From Akkermansia sp. (GTDB taxonomy: Bacteria; Verrucomicrobiota; Verrucomicrobiia; Verrucomicrobiales; Akkermansiaceae): DNA of 64,000 bases. Each line of letters starts with the position of its first letter. Positions within the stretch are counted from its first letter, which is position 1. This document shows positions 16,814 through 25,778 of this stretch, one piece after another. The notes under the pieces were generated by a model. It had not been told where the DNA came from, did not search any database, and saw only the letters and a program-made list of their open reading frames with translations. Position numbers and translations under genes: made by a program. The stretch spans positions 1-64,000 of the forward strand of contig JAFSEZ010000029.1 of the NCBI GenBank assembly GCA_017435505.1, read 5' to 3'.

Positions 16814-19681
16814 ATGCCCAAGACCCTCATCATCGCAGAAAAGCCCAGCGTAGCAAGCGACCTTGCTCGCGTCCTTGGAAAGAAACTTGGTAAATTTAAG
16901 AAAGACTCATCTACAGGGAGTTACGAAAACGAAACAGCAATCATCACATCTGCCGTAGGTCATTTAGTAGAGCAGAAAAAGCCCCAAACAGAAGATGGCA
17001 AAAGCCTGCCTTGGAAGATGGAATATCTGCCGGTCATGCCCGGCACCATGGAGCTGGAACCCATCGCCAAATCTGCTGATCGGCTGCGCAAGGTATTGAA
17101 ACTGGCTCGCAGCAAAGAGGTAAAAGACTTAGTCAATGCCTGCGATGCCGGGCGAGAAGGCGAGCTGATTTTCCGCAACATCATCCGCTATGGCAAGATT
17201 CGCAAACCTTTGCGCCGCTTGTGGATGCAGAGCATGACGGATGATGCTATTTTGGAAGCATGGGATAAGCTCAAGAGCGATGCCTCCATGGCCAATTTGG
17301 CGGATGCAGCCGTGTGCCGCTCAGAATCCGACTGGTTGGTTGGGCTCAACAGCACACGCGCCCTCACTGTCCTGCAATCGGCAGGTGGCGGATTCAACAT
17401 CACCCCGACCGGGCGCGTACAAACTCCCACACTGGCTCTGCTTGCCGCCAGGCAAAAAGAGATTTTGGCTTTCGAGCCGGAAACCTATTACGAAGTACAC
17501 GCCAACTTTGCCACCGCTGCCGGTAGCTACGAAGCACGTTGGTTCGACCCGAAGTGGAAGAAGAATGAACAAGCACCCCAACGCACCAAGGAACGCATCT
17601 GGGATGCCTCAACCGCTGAAATGATTGCAGCTCGATGCAAGGGGCAACCCGCAGAGGTAAAAGAGGTACGCAAGCCTGTATCCATGCCGCCCCCCTTGTT
17701 GTTTGATTTAACCTCCCTGCAAAAGGAAGCCAGCAACCGCTTTGGGTTCTCTGCCAGCCGCACTCTTCACTTGGCCCAAGAGTGCTATGAAAAGCACAAA
17801 GTGCTCACCTACCCCCGCACAGACTCCAAGTTCCTGCCCAATGATTATCTGAAAGTTGCCACCCGCACCGTGGCTGATTTGAAGGCAGCCCTGCCGGAAT
17901 ATGCCGCCTTTGCAGAGGAGATTCTGAGCAGTGGTGGGATTCGCCCCAGTAAGCGCGTGTTCGACAGCAGCAAAGTAAGTGATCACTTCGCCATCATCCC
18001 CACCGGCAAAGTGACCAATCTGAGCGGAGATGCTGCAAAAATCTTTACCTTGGTTGTACAGCGCTTCTTGGGCGTCTTCATGCCTAATGCAGAATTTGAA
18101 GATACAGAGCGTACGACCATCATCAAAACAGCCAAGGCCACCGATTCATTCTACACCCATGGGCGCATTCAACTCAAAGCAGGCTGGCGTGCCCTCTACA
18201 GCAACCTCTCCCGTAAAAAGGACGAACTTTGCAAGGTAAACAAAGGTGAAAAAGTGACAAACACGGCGGCCGAAGCCATCACCGATCGTACCAAAGCCCC
18301 CTCTGCCTACTCGGAAGCCACTTTGCTGACAGCCATGGAAACAGCCGGCAAGTTGGTAGAGGATGAAGAACTCTCCTACGCTATGAAGGAGAGAGGATTG
18401 GGAACTCCCGCCACGAGAGCCTCCATCATCGAGGGGCTTATCACCCAAGAATATATTGCTCGTGATGGAAAAGACCTCGTAGCCACACGCCGAGGCATGG
18501 ATTTGATTGATTTGTTGAGCAAGATTGGTCTGAGCACACTTTCCAGCCCCGAACTTACGGGTGAGTGGGAGTATCGGCTCAAGCAAATGGAAGCCGGGAA
18601 ACTGGATAGAGAATCCTTCATGAAAGATATCCGCACCTATACTGCCGAGATTGTGGAATCTGTGCAAGATTACATGAAAAACGGCAAGAATCCGGATTTG
18701 GCGGAAACTTGCCCGGCCTGCGGAGAACAGGGACTCACCAGCCGACTGGATGCCGTTGCATGCCCGCATTGCCGCTTCCGCATTCGCCGCGTGCATGCCG
18801 GATTAAGCCTCACGGATGACCAAATACGAGAACTCATCAGCAACAAAGAATTGCCGGTCATGGAAGGATTCCGCTCCAAGTTCGGCAAGCCTTTCAAAGC
18901 AGGTTTGCGTCTCGTATCACCCACAACAGAAAAAGGCAACTGGAAAACGGATTTCTTCTTTGAAGACGAGAAGAAAGATTCCACCGCAACGGAGTCAGAC
19001 ACCGCTACTATCATAGGCCATGCAGCGGTTGCTAACCAAGGAGAGTTGGAAGTCCAAGAAAACAGCAAACAGTGGATGGTGCCGGATTTTACCCGTAAAA
19101 ACGGCAAAAAAGGATTCACTATGGCCAAGGTTATCCTGGGCAGAATTCTGGAGGTCAATCACCTGCACCAAGTATTGCAACAGGGAAAAACGGAACTCAT
19201 TTCCGGATTTATTTCTCAGCGCACACACAAAAAGTTCGATGCCTATCTGGTGGTGGATGAAGCTAAGGGCAATGTGGCCTTTGAATTCCCCCCCAGAGAA
19301 CCACGAAAAAAAGATGACGCAGCAAAAGCTGCGGAACGCAAGTTTACCGCAGCCGATGCCACACAGGAAGATTTGAGCAATGCCCGCCGCCATGGCATCA
19401 TCAAAGTCAAAGGCAAGGGTGAGCATGAGCTGCTTGAAACAGACAACGCATGGCATGTGGAAGGCATCGTCTACGGCAAGAGCCGCCGCCCGCTCGTTAT
19501 CCCCCACATCATGTGCGGAGTCAACCTGGAAGCTCCCATCGTAGCGCAGCTCCTCACCAAAGGAAAAACGGAACTCATCAAAAACTTCACCAGTCACAAG
19601 ACCGGTAAGAACTTTGAAGCCTACCTCACTTTTACCCCAGGCAGCGGCAAGGTGGGCTATGAATTCCCCCCCCGCAAATAA
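16814..19681 (+). CDS. topB: DNA topoisomerase III-like type IA topoisomerase
   Basis: A 955-residue type IA topoisomerase. The Toprim domain begins K-T-L-I-I-A-E-K-P-S-V-A and includes N-A-C-D-A-G-R-E-G-E-L-I (about 109-120). The active-site tyrosine is Y333 in L-T-Y-P-R-T-D-S. These motifs resemble TopB rather than TopA. A single four-cysteine zinc ribbon (C-P-A-C...C-P-H-C, about residues 636-657) follows, then two related C-terminal repeats (about 749-830 and 878-954) that share G-K-T-E-L-I and end in E-F-P-P-R. It relaxes or decatenates DNA by single-strand passage. The next gene starts directly after its stop. Confidence 0.92.
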   Translation: MPKTLIIAEKPSVASDLARVLGKKLGKFKKDSSTGSYENETAIITSAVGHLVEQKKPQTEDGKSLPWKMEYLPVMPGTMELEPIAKSADRLRKVLKLARSKEVKDLVNACDAGREGELIFRNIIRYGKIRKPLRRLWMQSMTDDAILEAWDKLKSDASMANLADAAVCRSESDWLVGLNSTRALTVLQSAGGGFNITPTGRVQTPTLALLAARQKEILAFEPETYYEVHANFATAAGSYEARWFDPKWKKNEQAPQRTKERIWDASTAEMIAARCKGQPAEVKEVRKPVSMPPPLLFDLTSLQKEASNRFGFSASRTLHLAQECYEKHKVLTYPRTDSKFLPNDYLKVATRTVADLKAALPEYAAFAEEILSSGGIRPSKRVFDSSKVSDHFAIIPTGKVTNLSGDAAKIFTLVVQRFLGVFMPNAEFEDTERTTIIKTAKATDSFYTHGRIQLKAGWRALYSNLSRKKDELCKVNKGEKVTNTAAEAITDRTKAPSAYSEATLLTAMETAGKLVEDEELSYAMKERGLGTPATRASIIEGLITQEYIARDGKDLVATRRGMDLIDLLSKIGLSTLSSPELTGEWEYRLKQMEAGKLDRESFMKDIRTYTAEIVESVQDYMKNGKNPDLAETCPACGEQGLTSRLDAVACPHCRFRIRRVHAGLSLTDDQIRELISNKELPVMEGFRSKFGKPFKAGLRLVSPTTEKGNWKTDFFFEDEKKDSTATESDTATIIGHAAVANQGELEVQENSKQWMVPDFTRKNGKKGFTMAKVILGRILEVNHLHQVLQQGKTELISGFISQRTHKKFDAYLVVDEAKGNVAFEFPPREPRKKDDAAKAAERKFTAADATQEDLSNARRHGIIKVKGKGEHELLETDNAWHVEGIVYGKSRRPLVIPHIMCGVNLEAPIVAQLLTKGKTELIKNFTSHKTGKNFEAYLTFTPGSGKVGYEFPPRK

Positions 19682-20668
19682 ATGGGACTCCTGCACCACA
19701 GCCGATTCTTGCCGGACCGCTTCACCACGGGCATCGTTCTGAGCGTTGTATTGGGATTAGTGCTTCCCTGCACCGGGCAGGTTGCCGGCGTATTCGGAGG
19801 GATAACAAACTGTGCCATCTTTCTGCTTTTCTTTCTGTATGGAGCAAAGCTCTCCCGCGCCTCAGTGCTGGAGGGCATACTCAACTGGCGGTTGCAAAGC
19901 ATGGTGTTCTTTTTCACCTTTATTTTTTTCCCGCTGATTATACCGCTGTTTCGGCCTGCATTTGAACCACTGGTGGGAGCATCCCTATACATGGGGCTAC
20001 TCTATGTAGCATGCCTTCCATCCACCGTACAAAGCAGCATAGCTTTTACATCTGTGGCCGCAGGCAATGTACCGGCAGCCGTTTGCTCAGCTTCTGTATC
20101 TAGCTTACTGGGAGTATTCCTTACCCCCATGTTAGTGAGTATACTGTTCAGCACAGATGCAACAGCGCATGCCGACATCGGGTTGGACACCATCGCCAAA
20201 ATCAGCTATCAGATTTTGCTGCCTTTCTTCATGGGACAATTCAGCCAACGGTGGCTGCGCCACTGGGTACACAAGCGCAAGGAACTTATCCGTTGGAACG
20301 ACCAAGGAACCATCTGGCTGGTCGTTTATACCTCCTTCTCCGGCGCTACCGCCCAAGGATATTGGACAGAGTTGGATGCCACACACCTGGGAGGGTTGAT
20401 ATTTGTCTGCCTGGTGTTATTGAGCATCACACATGCCTGCACCTATTTCAGCAGCAAATGGCTGGGGTTCTCGCGGGAAGATTGTATCACCATCGTTTTC
20501 TGTGGTTCCAAAAAGAGCTTGGCCGTTGGCGCACCCATGATGCTGGCGATCTTCGGCGCGGAATCAAACAATCTCCTGCTCCCGCTCATGATTTTTCACC
20601 AAGTGCAGCTCATGACTTGCGCCCACTTGGCCAAGATGTGGCAACCACGCACCGGCAAAGGCCATTGA
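19682..20668 (+). CDS. Bile acid:sodium symporter (SBF)-like membrane protein
   Basis: A 328-residue integral membrane protein with about nine to ten hydrophobic helices. It shows features of the SBF-like family (YfeH type): L-P-S-T-V-Q-S-S-I-A-F-T-S-V-A-A-G-N-V-P-A-A near residues 115-135 and C-G-S-K-K-S-L-A-V-G-A-P-M near 277-289. These are the crossing helices that bind sodium and substrate in ASBT-like transporters. Substrate is unknown; the name does not imply bile acid transport. The ATG abuts the topoisomerase stop without a gap and no Shine-Dalgarno is present. A terminator follows. Confidence 0.85.
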   Translation: MGLLHHSRFLPDRFTTGIVLSVVLGLVLPCTGQVAGVFGGITNCAIFLLFFLYGAKLSRASVLEGILNWRLQSMVFFFTFIFFPLIIPLFRPAFEPLVGASLYMGLLYVACLPSTVQSSIAFTSVAAGNVPAAVCSASVSSLLGVFLTPMLVSILFSTDATAHADIGLDTIAKISYQILLPFFMGQFSQRWLRHWVHKRKELIRWNDQGTIWLVVYTSFSGATAQGYWTELDATHLGGLIFVCLVLLSITHACTYFSSKWLGFSREDCITIVFCGSKKSLAVGAPMMLAIFGAESNNLLLPLMIFHQVQLMTCAHLAKMWQPRTGKGH

Positions 20669-20690
20669 CTCCCCCCTCCACACACACATC

Positions 20691-20724
20691 AAAAAAGGCA
20701 TACCGTAACGGCATGCCTTTTTTT
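20691..20724. terminator. Bidirectional terminator between convergent genes
   Basis: AAAAAAGGCAT (20691-20701) pairs with ATGCCTTTTTT (20713-20723), with CCG/CGG inside the loop. A-run on one side and T-run on the other allow termination on both strands. Confidence 0.85.
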
Positions 20725-20744
20725 CAAGTCTTTCTGAGCGGAAA

Positions 20745-20936
20745 TCAGGCTTCAGCCTTAGGAGCTGCCTTTTTCTTGGCAGGAGCCTTCTTGGCCGGCT
20801 CAGCTTCAGCCTTGACGACCTTGGTTGCAAGCTGCACGGGAACAGCATTGAGGCTGTTCTTGGCGATTTCCTTCTGACGCTTGATATAAGCGCTGCGGCG
20901 GCGGCGCTTCGTTTCCTTACGATGTTGTTGACCCAT
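20745..20936 (-). CDS. Small Lys/Arg/Ala-rich basic protein
   Basis: A 63-residue protein beginning M-G-Q-Q-H-R-K-E-T-K-R-R-R-R-S-A-Y-I-K-R-Q-K with a C-terminal A-K-K-A-P-A-K-K-K-A-A-P-K tail. The arginine-rich first half and AKKAPAKKK-type tail recall histone H1-like or ribosome-associated small proteins. I do not recognise a named family. ATG 20936 was chosen because the basic motif starts there; the frame stays open to 20966. It is a stand-alone gene with a strong shared terminator, which suggests real and perhaps high expression. Confidence 0.7.
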   Translation of the reverse strand: MGQQHRKETKRRRRSAYIKRQKEIAKNSLNAVPVQLATKVVKAEAEPAKKAPAKKKAAPKAEA

Positions 20937-21057
20937 CTTGGTGCTTATGATTTGTAGAGCAGGCAAGCCGGCCCGCCCGAAATTAAGTGAAGTGCTTACT
21001 TAATAATGCTTTCTGCCACATATATCAAGGCTAAAGTGTGTGCGTTTCCGTTTTTTA

Positions 21058-21086
21058 TTGCAAAAAAGCTCATTTTGCGATAAAGT
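21058..21086 (+). promoter_or_regulatory. Promoter of panE (predicted leaderless)
   Basis: TTGCAA (21058-21063), 17-nt spacer, TAAAGT (21081-21086), then 7 nt (CGGGCGC) to the ATG at 21094. This excludes the longer open frame that begins at 21040. Confidence 0.65.
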
Positions 21087-21093
21087 CGGGCGC

Positions 21094-22026
21094 ATGAGAA
21101 TAGCTATTTTGGGAGCCGGCGCTTTGGGATGCTACTATGGCGCCAAGCTTGCAAGTGCGGGAGAAGACGTGGCATTCATCTTGCGCTCCGCATACGAACC
21201 GGTGCAGGAAAAAGGATTGATTGTAGAGAGTGTGGGGGGGGATCTTCACTTGAAGCAACCAAAGATATACCGCAACACCCGCGAATGCGGACCCGTTGAT
21301 TTGGTCATTGTGAGCTGGAAAGCCATCTCCAATCATCTCTTGGCAGAAAACCTGCCCCCGCTTTTGCATGAGGGCACACGTATCATCACCCTGCAAAACG
21401 GCATGGGCAATGCAGAAGCATTGTCTGCATTTGTGGCACCGGAGCGCATCCACATCGGCCTTTGCTTTGTGTGCTGCATGATGGATACCCCCGGATTCAT
21501 CCGGCATTTGGAAGGAGGGGACATTCAATTTGCCCCCTTTGCGAACACCCCATCGGGGCTCGCACAAGCCGAGCAATACGCCGCCATGTTTGCCAACGCC
21601 GGCATCAAAACCATGGCCTTTTCTGAAGCAGAAAAAATCCTGTGGTGCAAACTCTCGTGGAACATCCCTTTCAATGGCCTTTGTTTGGCACACGGCGGCA
21701 TCAGCGTACGCCGGCTTTTCCAAATGCCCGGTGAGGCAGAACGAGCCCGCCACATCATGAATGAGGTGTGCGCTGTAGCCCAAGCTCGTGGCTACCCCCT
21801 TCCCCTCGATATTGTCAACTCTCAAATGGAGCGCACCAGTCTCATGGGAGATTTCATTCCCAGCAGCGCCGTGGATTACCTGCGGGGACGCCCTGTGGAA
21901 TATGATGCCATTTGGGGGATTCCCTTGCAGCGAGCCCACGAAGCAGGGGTGGATGTCCCCTACTGGGAGCAGCTGAGCCATGACATCAGGATGCGACTTC
22001 AGAATACCGATAAGAACCGCTCATGA
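21094..22026 (+). CDS. panE: 2-dehydropantoate 2-reductase (ketopantoate reductase)-like
   Basis: A 310-residue NADPH-dependent dehydrogenase. The N-terminal Rossmann fold starts R-I-A-I-L-G-A-G-A-L-G (GxGxxG). A helical C-terminal domain contains W-C-K-L-S-W-N-I-P-F-N, where the lysine corresponds to the catalytic lysine of the family, and a conserved S-S-A-V-D-Y-L-R-G-R-P-V-E-Y-D segment. PanE reduces ketopantoate to pantoate for coenzyme A synthesis; related proteins act on other 2-oxo acids. It overlaps the next gene by 4 bp. Confidence 0.9.
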   Translation: MRIAILGAGALGCYYGAKLASAGEDVAFILRSAYEPVQEKGLIVESVGGDLHLKQPKIYRNTRECGPVDLVIVSWKAISNHLLAENLPPLLHEGTRIITLQNGMGNAEALSAFVAPERIHIGLCFVCCMMDTPGFIRHLEGGDIQFAPFANTPSGLAQAEQYAAMFANAGIKTMAFSEAEKILWCKLSWNIPFNGLCLAHGGISVRRLFQMPGEAERARHIMNEVCAVAQARGYPLPLDIVNSQMERTSLMGDFIPSSAVDYLRGRPVEYDAIWGIPLQRAHEAGVDVPYWEQLSHDIRMRLQNTDKNRS

Positions 22027-22898
22027 TTGGTCGTTGGCAAGTGAGTTTGCGCTATGCCGGAGCACTGCTTGCTTTGGCAGCCGGAGGCTTACTGTTGCAA
22101 CTGCCAAGTAGAGCTCTCAAGAATGTTGAATTGAATACCGGGCTCTTGCGGCCGCCGGCAAAACTCAATCGCAAAGATGCACTCACACAGCAGTTGGCAT
22201 TCTTTTCCTTGGGGGGCCTACGCTCGCTGGCAGCAGAGGTGTTGACTCTGGATGCTACATCTGCATGGATTGATCGAGATTGGCCCCGCCTCCAAAAGCG
22301 CTGGGAAGCCATCACCACCCTCAACCCGCATCGCATCAACTATTGGATTTCAGCTTCGCGGGATCTGGCCATCAACGCCGCATCAGATGTCTCCAATGAC
22401 AAGCGATTGGGCATTCACGAGCGTGCCACCCTCACTCGGCACTACATTGACCGTGGCGTGCAATTCCTGAACGATGCTTTACAACACAACCCGGATAATG
22501 CCCTGCTCTACGCGCATTTGGGCGATTTGCACAGCGATTTATATCGCAGGCCACGCTTTGCCTTGGCTGCCAATGCATACAAAAAAGCCACAGAACTGGG
22601 GGCACCGCAAATATACCATCGCCAATACTTTTACAATCTGTGCCGCATACGCGGCCGGGAAAAAGAAGCTTGGGAAGTTGGCAAAACACTCTATACGAAT
22701 CCCCGCAACCGCTTACCGTCTGTACGCTGTCTTATGTTCGTCTTGCAGAAAAAGTTGAACATTCCCGCAGCAGAAGCACTGAGCATTGAAGAATTATTCG
22801 GGAGCGAGGAAAAAGCCCTGCGAGACCTCCGCAACTTTGAGCGCAATAGTCTGCTTTTCCCCATATACGGTATCAGGGAGTATCTGCAGCAGCACTGA
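22023..22898 (+). CDS. Membrane-anchored TPR-like protein
   Basis: A 291-residue protein with one N-terminal membrane helix (about residues 10-27, Y-A-G-A-L-L-A-L-A-A-G-G-L-L-L). A helical repeat region follows, with TPR-like pairs around residues 150-235 (DALQHNPDNALLYAHLGDL; FALAANAYKKATELG). It probably faces the periplasm as a scaffold. Its start overlaps panE (ATGA) and its 3' end overlaps the convergent recombinase gene by 26 bp. Function unknown. Confidence 0.65.
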   Translation: MIGRWQVSLRYAGALLALAAGGLLLQLPSRALKNVELNTGLLRPPAKLNRKDALTQQLAFFSLGGLRSLAAEVLTLDATSAWIDRDWPRLQKRWEAITTLNPHRINYWISASRDLAINAASDVSNDKRLGIHERATLTRHYIDRGVQFLNDALQHNPDNALLYAHLGDLHSDLYRRPRFALAANAYKKATELGAPQIYHRQYFYNLCRIRGREKEAWEVGKTLYTNPRNRLPSVRCLMFVLQKKLNIPAAEALSIEELFGSEEKALRDLRNFERNSLLFPIYGIREYLQQH

Positions 22899-23814
22899 TA
22901 TCTCCGGCACGGGGATGTGCTTGCATGTATGCCGACTTCATGCGACTTTTCGTCACATGTGTGTAGATTTGCGTGGTGGAGAGAGAACTATGCCCCAGCA
23001 ACTCCTGCACGGCGCGCAAATCCGCACCGGCATCTAACAAATGGGTTGCGAAAGTGTGCCGCAGCTTGTGGGGGGAAATGTGAAATGGTATATCCGACAA
23101 GCGCAAGTATTTATCCAACATGAGTTGCACGCTCCGCCCGGTCATGCGGCTTCCCAATCGGCTGATGAACAAGGGAGCTCCGGGTTCGGGACAGGTCAGC
23201 TCCAGATAGCGGGCCAACGCCTCCTTGGCGTAATCTCCTATCGGCACCAGACGCACCTTGCGGCCTTTACCCAGCACCCGCACACAATCCGCACCCAGCA
23301 CAGCATCTGCATTCAGGCTAACGAGTTCGCTGAGTCGCATGCCGCTGGAATAAAACAACTCCAGAATAGCAGCATCCCGAAAAGGCAACCAAGCCGGACT
23401 TTTCTTATCTACCGGCGTGCGCAGGGGCAGAGAAAGTAATTCCTCCATCTGCCGCAGACTCAAATGCACCGGCAAACTGTGTCTCGCCTTAGGCAACACA
23501 ACTTCTGCCAGAGGGTTTGTTCTCAGCCCCTCTCGCTGCAACATGTAAGTATAGAGCGAGCGCAACGCAGCAAACCGCAGGCGAATGGAGGCAGGTTTGA
23601 GCTCCTGCTCTAACGCCTCGTACAGCCACGCCCGAAAATCGGATTCCGCACAATCAAACCAGCTGCAAAAGCGCTTGCTCATCCACCCGCGAAACTGCCG
23701 CAGCGAGCGTTCGTATGCCTCCAGCGTGCGAGGGGAGGCATTGCGCTCCCCTTCCATGTACTCCAAAAAGCGGAGCACAAGCGCATCTGCAGCATCTTCG
23801 GAATGAGCGGGCAT
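22873..23814 (-). CDS. Tyrosine recombinase, XerC/XerD type
   Basis: A 313-residue site-specific recombinase. The N-terminal SAM-like DNA-binding domain covers about 10-100. The catalytic set is complete: R160 (S-S-G-M-R-L-S-E-L), the G-K-G-R-K beta-hairpin lysine near 183-186, H249 and R252 (H-K-L-R-H-T-F), H275 (L-G-H-S-S-L) and Y284 (T-Q-I-Y-T-H-V). Length and motifs fit XerC/XerD, which resolve chromosome dimers at dif; an integrase role is less likely since no element borders it. Which of XerC or XerD it represents cannot be decided. It follows the acyltransferase-GT9 gene by 36 bp. Confidence 0.9.
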   Translation of the reverse strand: MPAHSEDAADALVLRFLEYMEGERNASPRTLEAYERSLRQFRGWMSKRFCSWFDCAESDFRAWLYEALEQELKPASIRLRFAALRSLYTYMLQREGLRTNPLAEVVLPKARHSLPVHLSLRQMEELLSLPLRTPVDKKSPAWLPFRDAAILELFYSSGMRLSELVSLNADAVLGADCVRVLGKGRKVRLVPIGDYAKEALARYLELTCPEPGAPLFISRLGSRMTGRSVQLMLDKYLRLSDIPFHISPHKLRHTFATHLLDAGADLRAVQELLGHSSLSTTQIYTHVTKSRMKSAYMQAHPRAGDISAAADTP

Positions 23815-23850
23815 ATAGTCTGAGACTCTCTGCGCCCTATCAGCGTTGCA

Positions 23851-25770
23851 TTATGCCTGTTGCTCGCCCAGCAATTCTTCCACACTGACCCCTTGTGCGC
23901 AACTGCCGCTCGCAGCATCACACGATGCGCGATAACAGGGATGGCAAGCCACATGGTTGGTCAACATGCGGTGTCCTTCGCCCAAGGGAGCGTAGCGTTC
24001 AGCCTGGCGGCTGGCCATCAAAACAGCACACTTACAATTGACTTGCGCCGCCAGCTGAGGCAGCAGACCATCCACCGCATAGAGCTTGCTCTTAGCACCC
24101 ATGAGAACAGGCACACCTTCGGGAGTTACAGCGCATGTCTCCACCCCCAAAGTCTCTGCCATAGTTCGGGCAGCGGCGGCATCCTGCGGCAGGTGCAACA
24201 ACTTCACCTTTTCACCACGAGTCTGCAAGCGCTGTACCAAAGCAGCCCAATTTTCCTGAGGCCATGCATCGGCTGTACCCAATGTCGAGAACGGCGAGAT
24301 GAACGTATCCGCACATGTATCATTCCCCTGCATTGGTGCAGTAAACTCAGGATTCTCCCATGCGATTTGATGATTCCACCCAACGCGCTTCAGGTATTCG
24401 ACAGCGCGGGGATGAGCCTCTTTGTCCACCGGGCGTTTCATACGCAATGTGAAGCGGAACTTCTTGGAGAGCGGATTCTCCTCAAACCCGGAAATATAAA
24501 TGGGACTCAGAGTTGCCAACTTGCGCAGCACCTTCTTATTCTCACTGAACATGAACAGATAGTCGAAGGGGCCATCCTTGTATAGCTCATCTGCATCCAG
24601 CTGCTCCATTAAATCCACCTTTTCATCCGTGGTGGCAACGTAGGTCACGCAATCTTTCATGTTGCGCCAATAGGCTGCTTGTGCACCGGGGCACACCACC
24701 GTCAACTGCGCATCAAAGCGAGCCGCCTTTATCGCACGAAGCACGGGCAACATCAACACAGCCTCATCAAACGATTCCGGCACGCACACAATGATGCGGA
24801 AAGGCAATTTCATGTACTTGCCGGCAAGCTCCAACACTTCCGGGCTCACTTCGGGCGCAAAGCGTCTGCGGGCCTTCCAGCGGTGGTGCATCCAGAATCC
24901 ATCCATGATGTTTTGATTCTGGCTCTTTTCCAAGGCTAAATTAACCTGCATCGTCACCGCCAGCATGGAATCGCAATCTGCGGGCAGCTCAATAGGTTGC
25001 CCCAGCTCGACCTCCCACCTACCCAAGGCCACATTGCGGGTAAAAACCGCCAGCAACGTGCCTTTGCCCTTGCATCGCTTGTGCAAAAGCGCAGGCAGAG
25101 GGGTCACGTTGGTCATCTTTCCGAAGTAGGGTAGAAAAAGGCCCTCCTGCGTGTATTGGTCGCAAAGCACCCCCAAGCACCCACCGGTCTTTGCAAATTG
25201 CAACACAGGTTTCAGGCCGCTCTCCTTGCTGTACATCTCACACCCATACCCCGTACGGGAATTGTATACGAATTGCTCCAGCAAAGGATTGCTCATCTGG
25301 CGGTACATGGAGCCGAAGCGCTCCACCTTATCGCAGCACGGGCGAATACGTGCAAGCAGCTCCCAGTTGCCGGCATGGGGAATGCAGCAGATACCTGTGC
25401 GTCCTTCCGTGCCGCTATGCTCGAATATGTCTTTACCCTTCAGCACAATGGCGCGGTCTAATTCCTTAGCCGTCATCAAACCGGTTTTGAGCGAGCATGC
25501 CAAATTCATGCTGGTGCGCACCATGTTACGCCGCACCATAGTCGCCAGCTTTGCGGGTCGCAAGGTGGGGTCGGTGATAATGCGGAAGTTGCGCGCCACG
25601 ATGGCACGTCGAGAGGGAAAAAGAGCCCACGCCACATAACCGAAGCAGCGTCCCAGCGCAGCCACAACGCGTATGTCAGTTACGCGCAGAACAGCGCACA
25701 ACACCTTGTACGACAAAAGCCCAAATCTTTGCCCTAATGTTGCGCTTTGTTTTTTCTCCTCTGCAGGCAT
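23851..25770 (-). CDS. Fusion: lipid A acyltransferase-like domain plus GT9 heptosyltransferase-like domain
   Basis: A 639-residue fusion. Residues about 15-310 match the LpxL/HtrB lysophospholipid acyltransferase family: the H-A-G-N-W-E motif gives H132 and E137 (HX4E), with L-C-D-Q-Y-T-Q-E-G-L-F-L-P-Y-F-G near 202-217 and W-M-H-H-R-W near 293-298. Residues about 322-639 resemble GT9 (heptosyltransferase-like): V-P-E-S-F-D-E-A-V-L-M-L-P-V-L-R-A-I-K at its start, I-S-P-F-S in the second lobe. One chain may thus add an acyl chain to lipid A and a sugar to the core. A lone start and no internal stop argue against an assembly error. Cytoplasmic face of the inner membrane is expected. Confidence 0.88.
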   Translation of the reverse strand: MPAEEKKQSATLGQRFGLLSYKVLCAVLRVTDIRVVAALGRCFGYVAWALFPSRRAIVARNFRIITDPTLRPAKLATMVRRNMVRTSMNLACSLKTGLMTAKELDRAIVLKGKDIFEHSGTEGRTGICCIPHAGNWELLARIRPCCDKVERFGSMYRQMSNPLLEQFVYNSRTGYGCEMYSKESGLKPVLQFAKTGGCLGVLCDQYTQEGLFLPYFGKMTNVTPLPALLHKRCKGKGTLLAVFTRNVALGRWEVELGQPIELPADCDSMLAVTMQVNLALEKSQNQNIMDGFWMHHRWKARRRFAPEVSPEVLELAGKYMKLPFRIIVCVPESFDEAVLMLPVLRAIKAARFDAQLTVVCPGAQAAYWRNMKDCVTYVATTDEKVDLMEQLDADELYKDGPFDYLFMFSENKKVLRKLATLSPIYISGFEENPLSKKFRFTLRMKRPVDKEAHPRAVEYLKRVGWNHQIAWENPEFTAPMQGNDTCADTFISPFSTLGTADAWPQENWAALVQRLQTRGEKVKLLHLPQDAAAARTMAETLGVETCAVTPEGVPVLMGAKSKLYAVDGLLPQLAAQVNCKCAVLMASRQAERYAPLGEGHRMLTNHVACHPCYRASCDAASGSCAQGVSVEELLGEQQA

Positions 25771-25778
25771 AGCGTTCT

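Noticed and set aside
22873-23814. Integrase of a mobile element
   Set aside because: The protein fits XerC/XerD in length and motifs, sits in an operon with envelope genes, and no attachment repeat or cargo genes are nearby.
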